NCBI GenBank assembly: GCA_944386395.1
Contig: CALXAZ010000055.1
Location: 1 to 22,687, forward strand
DNA: 22,687 nt
Origin: an uncultured Clostridia bacterium
Lineage (GTDB): Bacteria > Bacillota > Clostridia > Oscillospirales > JAAYOS01
Direction: 5' to 3'
Made by a program: the position numbers and the translations under genes. How positions within the stretch are numbered: position 1 is the stretch's first letter; the number at the start of each line of letters is the position of its first letter. The notes below the pieces were generated by a model. The model worked only from the letters and a program-made list of their open reading frames with translations. It was not told the origin of the DNA and ran no database searches. This document shows, piece after piece, positions 14,956 through 21,783 of the stretch.

Positions 14956-15414
14956 ATGGCTGAGAGCGTTGAAGAATTGTTGAATGTTTTATACAATATG
15001 GTACAGGATTCGTTTACGATGCCATTTGGCGGGGCAAAGTGCGTGCTTGACAGGGAAAAGGTGCTAGAGCTTTTGGACGAGATAAATGCTACAATGCCAG
15101 GTGAGCTTGAGCAGGCGCGTAAGATAGTTGCCACTAAGAATGACATTCTTGCCAATGCGCAGAGGGATGCTGATGCTGTTAAGCGCCAGGCAGAGGAGCG
15201 CGCAAGGCAGATGCTGTCAAAAGAGGAGATACTCATTGCTGCAAAGCAGAAGGCAAATGAGATGATGACAAATGCCGAGACAAAGTCTCGGGAGATTCGG
15301 GCTGTTACAAACCAGTATGTAGATGATGCACTCAAGCGCACGGAGGAGGCTCTCACCGAGGCGCTAAAGGAAGTACACGATTCAAGAAGCCGGTTTAAGG
15401 CTGTATCAAAATAA
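14956..15414 (+). CDS. Coiled-coil protein of unknown function next to coaD
   Basis: This 152-residue protein has a short N-terminal head (MAESVEELLNVLYNMVQDSF, then MPFGGAKCVLDREKVLELLDEI) and, from about residue 48, one long Ala/Glu/Lys/Gln-rich helix suited to a coiled coil, ending KAVSK. No membrane segment or catalytic motif is visible. Similar proteins beside coaD in Clostridia are often labelled ATPase or V-type ATPase subunit H on coiled-coil similarity alone; I would not accept that name. The ATG at 14956 is chosen because GGAGG (14943-14947) lies eight bases upstream; an ATG at 14941 would put that site inside the gene. A terminator follows at 15426. A structural or scaffold role is possible but unproven. 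Confidence 0.82.
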   Translation: MAESVEELLNVLYNMVQDSFTMPFGGAKCVLDREKVLELLDEINATMPGELEQARKIVATKNDILANAQRDADAVKRQAEERARQMLSKEEILIAAKQKANEMMTNAETKSREIRAVTNQYVDDALKRTEEALTEALKEVHDSRSRFKAVSK

Positions 15415-15425
15415 CACCTCTTGGG

Positions 15426-15455
15426 AACACCTGTCTTTGGACAGGTGTTTTTTTC
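15426..15455 (+). terminator. Rho-independent terminator ending the uvrC-coaD unit
   Basis: A perfect 10-bp stem (AACACCTGTC at 15426-15435; GACAGGTGTT at 15440-15449) with a TTTG loop is followed by five T (15450-15454). It starts 12 bases after the coiled-coil gene stop. Confidence 0.92.
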
Positions 15456-15776
15456 TGAAAAAGTTAAGGATAGTTTGGTATAAAAACAAATGGAAGGTTT
15501 TTTGTTTTGCACGTAATACTCTTTTGAGTACAATATATAGGTGTAAGTAGACATAATTCTTTCAAGTTGTTGTGACAAGAGAAATAGAAAGGGCATGTTC
15601 CGTTTAAATAATCATTTGGGTTTACATAAGAAAATATTGACAAAAAGCCTGTAAATATCTGGGAAAAAGGCAACGAAAGAGTTACATACGAGTTACAGAA
15701 CAAATGTTTTATACATAAAAATCGCAGATATCAGCTAAAAATAACAAAAAATGTTTGAAAAAAGTTTGAAAAAGCC
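15456..15776. other. Gene-free AT-rich region before the mraZ promoter
   Basis: About 320 bases hold no credible gene on either strand; the longest frame (minus, 15464-15703) has no ribosome site or recognisable motif. Two short direct repeats with an 11-base period are visible: GAGTTACA at 15679-15686 and 15690-15697, and GTTTGAAAAA at 15753-15762 and 15764-15773. A perfect TTGACA (15637-15642) has no partner -10 at a usable distance. The base composition is much richer in A/T than the flanking genes, as expected for a long promoter region. Confidence 0.5.
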
Positions 15777-15805
15777 TTGCAATTTTTGCCTTGCAGTATT
15801 ATACT
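15777..15805 (+). promoter_or_regulatory. Sigma-A-type promoter of the mraZ cluster
   Basis: TTGCAA (15777-15782) and TATACT (15800-15805) are separated by 17 bases; an overlapping TATTAT (15797-15802) is a second choice of -10. Transcription would begin near 15812. The -35 lies within one copy of a repeated CCTTGCA (15775-15781 and 15789-15795). Confidence 0.65.
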
Positions 15806-15818
15806 GAAAACATCACTG

Positions 15819-15838
15819 GTGGTGACAAGTGGAGCAAA
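15819..15838 (+). promoter_or_regulatory. Probable MraZ operator (two 10-bp repeats)
   Basis: GTGGTGACAA followed directly by GTGGAGCAAA gives two GTGG cores exactly 10 bases apart. Published MraZ boxes are tandem G-rich repeats with a 10-base period (TGGG-type in E. coli, AAAGTG-type in Mollicutes), usually upstream of mraZ. The site lies just after the predicted start near 15812, where MraZ binding would block transcription, so autorepression is inferred. Two rather than three repeats are visible. Confidence 0.55.
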
Positions 15839-15871
15839 ATCCCATGCATAACGCACTGCGAGGTAATCAGG

Positions 15872-16288
15872 GTGAATGGAACTTTTAGACATAACATAGA
15901 TGCTAAGGGGCGGTTATTTGTCCCGGCAAAGCTGCGCGAGGAGCTTGGTGAGCGCTTTTATGTTACAAAGGGGCTTGATAACTGCCTTTTTGTGTACCCT
16001 GAAGCTGGATGGGGTGAGATAGAGGAGAAGCTCAAAAATCTTCCGCTTTCAAGAGCAAGAAGAATGCAGAGGATGTTTTTTGCAAACGCTGAATATTGCA
16101 CGCTTGACGCTCAGGGACGAATCGTTGTACCGATGGCGCTCAGGGAGCATGCGTCTCTCGAGAAAGAGGTTGCCATAATAGGTGTCGGAAGCCGTGCGGA
16201 GATATGGAACGCGGAGCGCTGGGACAGGATGAACGAGGAATATGACGCTGAAAGTATGGCGGAGGATATGGACAAAATAGGTTTCTGA
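15872..16288 (+). CDS. mraZ: Transcriptional regulator MraZ
   Basis: This 138-residue protein has the two SpoVT/AbrB-like DNA-binding repeats of MraZ: NIDAKGRLFVPAKLRE (8-23) and TLDAQGRIVVPMALRE (77-92). MraZ forms a ring-shaped oligomer and represses the division and cell-wall cluster it heads. Translation begins at a GTG (15872) preceded by GAGGT seven bases upstream; homologues begin at this point (VNGTFRHNIDAKGR). The open frame extends to a TTG at 15791, but that lies inside the predicted promoter. The C-terminus is slightly extended and acidic. It is followed by rsmH after 16 bases and has a probable binding site in its own leader. Confidence 0.95.
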   Translation: MNGTFRHNIDAKGRLFVPAKLREELGERFYVTKGLDNCLFVYPEAGWGEIEEKLKNLPLSRARRMQRMFFANAEYCTLDAQGRIVVPMALREHASLEKEVAIIGVGSRAEIWNAERWDRMNEEYDAESMAEDMDKIGF

Positions 16289-16304
16289 CAAGAGAGGGCA
16301 CAGG

Positions 16305-17228
16305 ATGGAATTTTCCCACGTACCGGTGCTTCTTAATGAGGCGATAGATGCACTTGCCATAAAGCCGGACGGGACATACGTTGACCTCACCCTTGGCAGG
16401 GCAGGGCATTCGGTAGAGATAGCAAAGAGGCTGGATAGCGGAAGGCTTATTTGTTTTGACAGGGACGCTGAGGCAATTGAGGCTGCGGAGCCGAAACTGG
16501 CAGTTTTTGGAGACAGGGTAACACTTGTGAAGAGCGACTTTAGAGAGGTTGCAAGGCGTCTTGTTGAGCTCGGGATAGAGAGGGTGGATGGGATACTGAT
16601 GGATCTTGGTGTATCCTCTCCGCAGATTGATGATGAGGAGCGCGGGTTTTCCTATATGGGGGCAGCGCCTCTTGATATGAGGATGGACAGGCAGTCTCCG
16701 CTCACAGCATGGCACATAGTAAACGAGTGGGAATATGGAGACATAAAGCGTATACTTTACGAGTATGGAGAGGAACGCTATGCGCCGCAGATAGCGGCAA
16801 AGATAGTTGATAACCGTCCGATAGACACTACCGACAGGCTGGTTGAGATAATAAAAAGTGCAATGCCGGCAAAGGCGCTGCGGGAAAAGCAGCATCCGGC
16901 AAAGCGCAGTTTCCAGGCAATACGTATTGCGGTGAATGATGAGCTGGGAGCGTTGAAAGATGCGCTGGATGCTTCTGAGAGATTGCTTTTGCCTGGTGGG
17001 AGGCTTGTGGTGATAACCTTTCACTCGCTTGAGGATAGGATGGTCAAAAATTTTCTGAATGAAAAAGCGAAGGGATGCATATGTCCGCCGGATTTTCCGG
17101 TGTGTGTGTGCGGAAAGAAGCCGAGCTTTAAGCAGGTTTTCCGGAAGGCGCTGGAGCCGTCCGGAGATGAGATTGAATCTAACCCCAGATCGAGGAGCGC
17201 AAAGCTCCGGGTAGGGGAAAAAATATAA
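16305..17228 (+). CDS. rsmH: 16S rRNA (cytosine(1402)-N4)-methyltransferase RsmH
   Basis: This 307-residue SAM-dependent methyltransferase (formerly MraW) begins EFSHVPVLLNEAIDAL and has the SAM motif VDLTLGRAGHS (26-36), LMDLGVSSPQID, DMRMD, and the RSFQAIRIAVNDEL and ITFHSLEDRMVKNF blocks. It N4-methylates C1402 in the decoding centre of 16S rRNA. A cysteine pair set near the C-terminus (CICPP, CVCGKKP) is usual in Firmicute members. The start is supported by GAGAGGG a few bases upstream. It is the second gene of the mraZ cluster, and ftsL follows after 19 bases. Confidence 0.96.
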   Translation: MEFSHVPVLLNEAIDALAIKPDGTYVDLTLGRAGHSVEIAKRLDSGRLICFDRDAEAIEAAEPKLAVFGDRVTLVKSDFREVARRLVELGIERVDGILMDLGVSSPQIDDEERGFSYMGAAPLDMRMDRQSPLTAWHIVNEWEYGDIKRILYEYGEERYAPQIAAKIVDNRPIDTTDRLVEIIKSAMPAKALREKQHPAKRSFQAIRIAVNDELGALKDALDASERLLLPGGRLVVITFHSLEDRMVKNFLNEKAKGCICPPDFPVCVCGKKPSFKQVFRKALEPSGDEIESNPRSRSAKLRVGEKI

Positions 17229-17247
17229 CGGTAAAGAGGAAACGTGT

Positions 17248-17793
17248 ATGTCAGGTGCAAGTGCCGCGAGAAAATTGGAATCGAATGAGAGTATTGGATA
17301 TGATCTCTCGCGTTTTGATAGACGTCTCAGGGTCAGACAGGCAATTGAAAATGAGCAGGCGGCGACAGGCGTCCGAGTGACAGCGCGGACACAGGCAAGA
17401 AGCGAGACAAAGGCAAGGAGCGTAAGGCTGCCGGCAATGGTCACGATAGCTCTGAGCGCGGTTGTTGTGCTTGCGGTGATGTTTCTTACTGTATTAAACT
17501 ATGTTGAGTTAAACGAACTTTCGATAGCTCGTGCAAATATGCAGAATGAGTTGAGTGAGCTGAAAAATGCTGAGGCAAAGCTGCAGATAGAATATGACCG
17601 GGGGCTTAACTCTAGGGAGCTTGAGGAACAGGCTTCGGCGCTCGGCATGGTAATGCCGGCAAGCGATCAGATAACCTATATAGGTATCTCCAAGGCAGAT
17701 CATGCGGAGATATATGGAGGTTCAGACAGTGATTCGGATTTTCTAACGAGTGTAAAGACGTTTTTTCTTGCAGCAGTGGATTTTTTGAACTAG
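17248..17793 (+). CDS. ftsL: FtsL-like cell division protein
   Basis: This 181-residue bitopic protein has a basic cytoplasmic N-terminus (1-60), one transmembrane helix (about 62-84, rich in Val/Ala/Leu) and an outside coiled coil (about 88-118: LNELSIARANMQNELSEL and following) ending in LEEQASALGMVMP. This is the FtsL/DivIC pattern, and the place between rsmH and a class B PBP is that of ftsL. FtsL acts with DivIC and FtsQ/DivIB to activate septal wall synthesis. Sequence conservation of FtsL is low, so the call rests on topology and position. A Ser/Asp-rich stretch (158-165) and a final hydrophobic segment (about 168-180, FLTSVKTFFLAAVDFLN) are additions to the basic pattern. AGAGGAAA precedes the ATG. 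Confidence 0.85.
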   Translation: MSGASAARKLESNESIGYDLSRFDRRLRVRQAIENEQAATGVRVTARTQARSETKARSVRLPAMVTIALSAVVVLAVMFLTVLNYVELNELSIARANMQNELSELKNAEAKLQIEYDRGLNSRELEEQASALGMVMPASDQITYIGISKADHAEIYGGSDSDSDFLTSVKTFFLAAVDFLN

Positions 17794-17794
17794 C

Positions 17795-17825
17795 ACATAT
17801 TTTACCTTTCTGAATGGCATAAAAA
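17795..17825 (+). promoter_or_regulatory. Possible sigma-E-type promoter before the spoVD-like gene
   Basis: ACATATT (17795-17801) and CATAAAAA (17818-17825) resemble the -35 (KMATATT) and -10 (CATACAHT) of sigma E, with a 16-base gap, one or two longer than usual. In B. subtilis spoVD is a sigma-E gene. A match of this length in A/T-rich DNA can easily be chance. Confidence 0.3.
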
Positions 17826-17863
17826 AGCTTTGGAAGGATTATATTGGAAATAGGTAAAGGGAT

Positions 17864-17900
17864 AGGAGTGAGAAATAATAATTTCTTGCTCCTTGTTTTT
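17864..17900 (+). terminator. Terminator-like hairpin between ftsL and the PBP gene
   Basis: AGGAGTGAGAAAT (17864-17876) pairs with ATTTCTTGCTCCT (17881-17893) over 13 positions, including two adjacent G-U pairs, with an AATA loop, followed by TGTTTTT. This is a plausible intrinsic terminator or attenuator 28 bases before the start of the next gene, and it also holds an AGGAG sequence in its left arm. Confidence 0.6.
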
Positions 17901-17928
17901 CAGATAGCCATAAAAAGGGGGCGGCTGG

Positions 17929-20220
17929 ATGGTTTCAAAAGGCAGCGGCAAAATGCCGCTTACAAACGATGAAAAGGCTAACAGAACAATACTCGGGCGG
18001 ACGGTATTTCTGCTTGTTGTATGCGGATTTTTGATATTTATCCCGCTCATAGCGCAGCTATATAAGCTACAGATAAGTGAACATGAATATTGGCAGCAGA
18101 AAGCTCTCAGTCAGCAGACAAGAGGTACCACTATCGAGGCAAACCGCGGCACGATATATGACAGAAACTATAAGACGCTTGCTATCAGCGCGAGCGTTGA
18201 GAGCGTATATATCGCACCGAAATATATAGATAGTGAAAATTACGAAGAGGAGTCGCGGCTGATAGCATCAGGGCTTTCGGAGATACTTGGGATAGATTAT
18301 GACACAATATATGAAAAGACGCAGAAGAAAGACTCCTACTACCAAAGTATAGCAAGGAAGCTAGAGGCAGATGTTATTGAGAAGGTGCGCCAGTTCAAGA
18401 CCGATAATGATCTTGATGCGATACAGATAGAGCCTGATACCAAGCGTTATTATACGTATGGTACGTTTGCGTCGCAGGTACTGGGGTTTGTAAATGTGGA
18501 TAACGATGGCATCGAGGGCTTTGAGATGTATTACGATGAAAAGCTCGCTGGCACTGCAGGCAAGATAGTTTCGCTGAAAAACGCAAAGGGAACCTCAATG
18601 TTTGATACCTATGAAAAATATTATGATGCCGAGGATGGGCTGAGTGCAGTGCTTACAATCGATGAAACGATACAGCACCTTCTAGAAAAGCATCTTGAGC
18701 AGGCAGTGATAGACGATTATGTTGAAAACAGAGGCGCGGCGATAGTGATGGAGCCAAAGACAGGTGAAATATTGGGGATGGCAGTTACGGGAGGAAGCGA
18801 TCTCAATTCTCCAAGGACCCTTACCGAGGAGGAGGAAGCCTCTATAGCAGAGCTGGAGGGGGAAGAGTATGACAAGGCAAAGACTGCGATACTGCTGGAA
18901 AAGTGGCGCAACAAATGCGTTGCGGATACATACGAGCCGGGCTCTATATTCAAGATAATTACCTGCTCCATGGCACTTGAGGAGGGCGTGGTTACGCTGG
19001 ACTCCACCTTCACCTGCACCGGCTCGGCCAAGGTGGCAGGCTGGTCCAAGCCGATAAGCTGCTGGAAAAAGGCGGGTCATGGGGAGCAGACGCTTACCCG
19101 TGCACTTCAGAATTCATGCAACCCTGCTTTTATATCGATTGGACTCAAGGTGGGGCAGGAAAAGTTTTATGAATATCTTCAGGCATTTGGGTTTGGTCAG
19201 AAAACGGGAATCGATCTTCCCGGGGAGGCATCGGGGCTTCTCCACGATTATAACGATTTCCTTTCAAATGATGTTTCGCTTGCGGTTGCCTCCTTTGGGC
19301 AGACCTTTACAGTTACTCCGATACAGCTGATAACTGCTGCTTGCGCTGTTGTAAACGGAGGCTACCTGATGCAGCCGCATATTGTCAAGGAATTTGTAGA
19401 CTCGAACGGCGTAGTGCAGGAGACGGTTGAGCCAACGGTTGTACGGCAGGTGATATCGGAGGAGACGTCGACCACGATGCGGCAGCTTCTCCAGGCTGTC
19501 GTTGACGACGGAAGCGGAAGAAACGCGCAGGTGGCAGGCTATTCGATAGGCGGAAAGACAGCCACTTCCGAAAAGATATCCGCGACAGAAGATACGACAG
19601 GAAAGTATGTTGTTTCGTTTCTTGCCGTGGCTCCAGCAGAAGATCCGCAGATAGCGTTGCTGGTGCTGTTGGATACTCCGGGTGAAGAAATACCTCAGAG
19701 TCAGCGCTCTGGAGGATATCTTGCGGCACCTCTAGCAGGAAAGATACTTGCTGAAATGTTGCCGTATCTGGGCGTAGAGCAGTCATATACGGGTGAGGAG
19801 CTGTTTGGCAGCGAGGTAACAATGCCAGGTGTGACCGGCTGGAGTGTTGAGGATGCGGAAGAGGTGCTGAATAACAAATCGATGACATATAAGGTAGTAG
19901 GCGAAGGGGATGTTGTGACGGGGCAACTTCCGGCTGACGGGGCAAAGATAACTACTTCCTCAGAAGTTATACTCTACACCGAGGACGATGTTCCGTCGGA
20001 TACAGTTACGGTTCCGAATGTTGTGGGAATGTCGCCGGAAGAGGCGAACCGGACGATTGTAAACGCGGGACTGTATATGAGTCCGTCGGGAGCGCTTACA
20101 GAGGAGGTTGCTACGGTTAAGGCAACTTCGCAGAGCCTTGAGTATGGCACCGAGGTTGCGCGCGGAAGCGTAATAGATGTAGAGTTTAAGGACTCTGCAG
20201 TTGGAGATTTTGCATACTAG
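17929..20220 (+). CDS. spoVD: Class B penicillin-binding protein with PASTA domains (SpoVD/FtsI-like)
   Basis: This 763-residue transpeptidase has a transmembrane helix (about 24-44), the PBP dimerisation domain (RGTIYDRN at 73-80), a transpeptidase domain and two C-terminal PASTA repeats (about 630-690 and 695-757). Catalytic motifs are SIFK with Ser339 and SCN (396-398). The third motif reads K543-T544-A545-T-S instead of KTG. The PASTA pair and length match SpoVD of spore-formers, which cross-links cortex peptidoglycan in the mother-cell/forespore space; the dcw location also fits FtsI/PBP2B. Only one PBP gene is present here, so it might serve septation, cortex or both. The ATG at 17929 has AAGGGGG upstream. 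The long 135-base gap to ftsL contains a terminator-like hairpin. An extra acidic insert (about 293-320) lies before the active serine. Confidence 0.88.
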   Translation: MVSKGSGKMPLTNDEKANRTILGRTVFLLVVCGFLIFIPLIAQLYKLQISEHEYWQQKALSQQTRGTTIEANRGTIYDRNYKTLAISASVESVYIAPKYIDSENYEEESRLIASGLSEILGIDYDTIYEKTQKKDSYYQSIARKLEADVIEKVRQFKTDNDLDAIQIEPDTKRYYTYGTFASQVLGFVNVDNDGIEGFEMYYDEKLAGTAGKIVSLKNAKGTSMFDTYEKYYDAEDGLSAVLTIDETIQHLLEKHLEQAVIDDYVENRGAAIVMEPKTGEILGMAVTGGSDLNSPRTLTEEEEASIAELEGEEYDKAKTAILLEKWRNKCVADTYEPGSIFKIITCSMALEEGVVTLDSTFTCTGSAKVAGWSKPISCWKKAGHGEQTLTRALQNSCNPAFISIGLKVGQEKFYEYLQAFGFGQKTGIDLPGEASGLLHDYNDFLSNDVSLAVASFGQTFTVTPIQLITAACAVVNGGYLMQPHIVKEFVDSNGVVQETVEPTVVRQVISEETSTTMRQLLQAVVDDGSGRNAQVAGYSIGGKTATSEKISATEDTTGKYVVSFLAVAPAEDPQIALLVLLDTPGEEIPQSQRSGGYLAAPLAGKILAEMLPYLGVEQSYTGEELFGSEVTMPGVTGWSVEDAEEVLNNKSMTYKVVGEGDVVTGQLPADGAKITTSSEVILYTEDDVPSDTVTVPNVVGMSPEEANRTIVNAGLYMSPSGALTEEVATVKATSQSLEYGTEVARGSVIDVEFKDSAVGDFAY

Positions 20221-20238
20221 ATATATTGATAAAATTGA

Positions 20239-20272
20239 GTGGGACCCACAGTAATTTTGCTTCGGGTCCCGC
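20239..20272 (+). other. Hairpin in the spoVD-murE gap
   Basis: GTGGGACCC (20239-20247) and GGGTCCCGC (20264-20272) form a 9-bp stem with one G-U pair around a 16-base loop. No T-run follows, so it is not a classical terminator. It ends six bases before the AAAGGA that serves murE, and could influence translation, stop RNA decay or be a processing site. Confidence 0.45.
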
Positions 20273-20292
20273 ATCTGAAAGGACTGGAACGC

Positions 20293-21780
20293 ATGAAGCT
20301 GAGGGAGATAACTGCGGGCATGGATATCCTGGGAGGAAATGCCTCCCCTGATCTGGAGATAACGGGGATATATAACGACTCGCGCAAGGTAAAGCCCGGC
20401 GGGCTTTTTGTAGCGGTTTCGGGATTTAAGGAGAATGGAGCTGAATATATAGACAGCGCGGCAAAGGCCGGGGCTGCGTGTGTGATAATGGAGGCCCCGC
20501 CAGAGGCTGCAACGATAGGGGTCATGGTAACAAAAGAGAAAGGTATTGCGCTGCCGTGTATCATCGTTGAAAACTCGCGCCTGGCACTGTCAAAGGCAGC
20601 GGCAAATTTTTGTGGAGAGCCGACAAAGAAGCTGAAAGTGGTTGGGATTACAGGGACAAACGGCAAGACCACCACGACATATCTTGTAAAGCACATCATA
20701 GAGCGCTGTACGGGGAAGCAGGTCGGTCTTATAGGTACAAACGAGATCATCACCGGTAAACGGACGGAAGAAGCTGTCCGGACAACGCCGGAGTCGCTTG
20801 AGCTGCAACTACTCTTTCGGGAGATGGTGGAGAGCGGAGCCGAATACGCGGTGATGGAGGTGTCGTCGCATGCGCTCAAGCTCGGGCGCGTGGCTGATGT
20901 TGAGTATGACGTTGGCGCGTTTACAAACCTCACCCAGGACCATCTCGATTTCCATATCACAATGGAGGACTACTTTGCTTCCAAGGCAAAGCTTTTTGAG
21001 ATGTGTAAAAAAGGGGTAATCAATATTGATGACCCGGCAGGCAGAAAGCTTGCAGAGATTGCAAAATGTGAGCTTTTGACATACGGCGAAAAGAACGGGA
21101 ACGCTGCGGTAGCAGCAAAGAATGTAAGGCTTTTCCCGGACAGGGTAGAATTTGAGGCACTTACAGACAGGGAGATAGCCAGGATAGTGCTGGGGATACC
21201 GGGGGATTTTTCTGTGTACAATGCGCTTGCGGCTGTGGGCTGCGGGCTGGCGCTTGGGTTTGAACTACGGGATATAGCATCAGCGCTGAAAGAGTGTACG
21301 GGGGTAAAGGGTAGGGCCGAGGTCGTTCCTACCGGGACCGACTATACCGTGATGATAGACTATGCTCATACACCTGACGCGCTTGAAAATATATTGAAAA
21401 CAGTACAAGGATTTGCCAAAGGTGATGTTATAGCGGTGTTTGGTTGCGGCGGAGACCGCGATGCGACAAAGCGACCAATAATGGGAAAAACAGTTGAAAA
21501 ATTTGCAGATATAGCGGTTGTTACCTCTGACAACCCCCGCACAGAGCGACCCGAAGCAATAATAGATGACATACTTGCGGGAATGGATGGCAGTATTCCT
21601 CGCGTAGTGATACCGGACAGGGTAGAGGCAATATGCTGGGCAATGGACAATGCAAAGCCGGGGGATGTGGTGCTGCTTGCCGGAAAGGGTCAGGAGACAT
21701 ATCAGGAGATAAACGGGGAAAAATACCATATGGACGAGCGCGAGATAGTGCGCGACCATCTGGCAGAGACGAGAGGATAG
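20293..21780 (+). CDS. murE: UDP-MurNAc-L-Ala-D-Glu:meso-DAP ligase (MurE)
   Basis: This 495-residue Mur ligase has a UDP-binding N-terminal domain (GIYNDSRKVKPGGLFVAVSG), the ATP-binding GITGTNGKTTT (118-128), TTPESLELQ, EVSSHALKLGRV and the C-terminal DNPRTE (413-418). In family members DNPR selects meso-diaminopimelate, whereas L-lysine enzymes differ here, so a DAP-type wall is predicted. It adds the third residue of the peptidoglycan stem in the cytosol. The ATG at 20293 (MKLREITAG) is chosen over the open frame beginning at 20239 because homologues begin here and AAAGGA lies about ten bases upstream. It follows the PBP gene by 72 bases with a hairpin between, and murF starts three bases after its stop. 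Confidence 0.95.
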   Translation: MKLREITAGMDILGGNASPDLEITGIYNDSRKVKPGGLFVAVSGFKENGAEYIDSAAKAGAACVIMEAPPEAATIGVMVTKEKGIALPCIIVENSRLALSKAAANFCGEPTKKLKVVGITGTNGKTTTTYLVKHIIERCTGKQVGLIGTNEIITGKRTEEAVRTTPESLELQLLFREMVESGAEYAVMEVSSHALKLGRVADVEYDVGAFTNLTQDHLDFHITMEDYFASKAKLFEMCKKGVINIDDPAGRKLAEIAKCELLTYGEKNGNAAVAAKNVRLFPDRVEFEALTDREIARIVLGIPGDFSVYNALAAVGCGLALGFELRDIASALKECTGVKGRAEVVPTGTDYTVMIDYAHTPDALENILKTVQGFAKGDVIAVFGCGGDRDATKRPIMGKTVEKFADIAVVTSDNPRTERPEAIIDDILAGMDGSIPRVVIPDRVEAICWAMDNAKPGDVVLLAGKGQETYQEINGEKYHMDEREIVRDHLAETRG

Positions 21781-21783
21781 AGT

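Noticed and set aside
15637..15665. A promoter from the perfect TTGACA at 15637-15642
   Set aside because: At 16-18 bases downstream the sequence (around TGGGAA) bears no likeness to a -10 element.
16140..17444. A 434-codon antisense open frame across mraZ, rsmH and the start of ftsL
   Set aside because: It lies opposite well-supported genes, has no recognisable motif, odd composition (rich in Cys, Arg, Pro, Leu, His) and no ribosome site; it is a by-product of codon use on the other strand.
20239..20292. A T-box or other tRNA-sensing leader before murE
   Set aside because: There is no AGGGTGGNACCGCG-type antiterminator sequence, no specifier stem and no terminator T-run in the 72-base gap.
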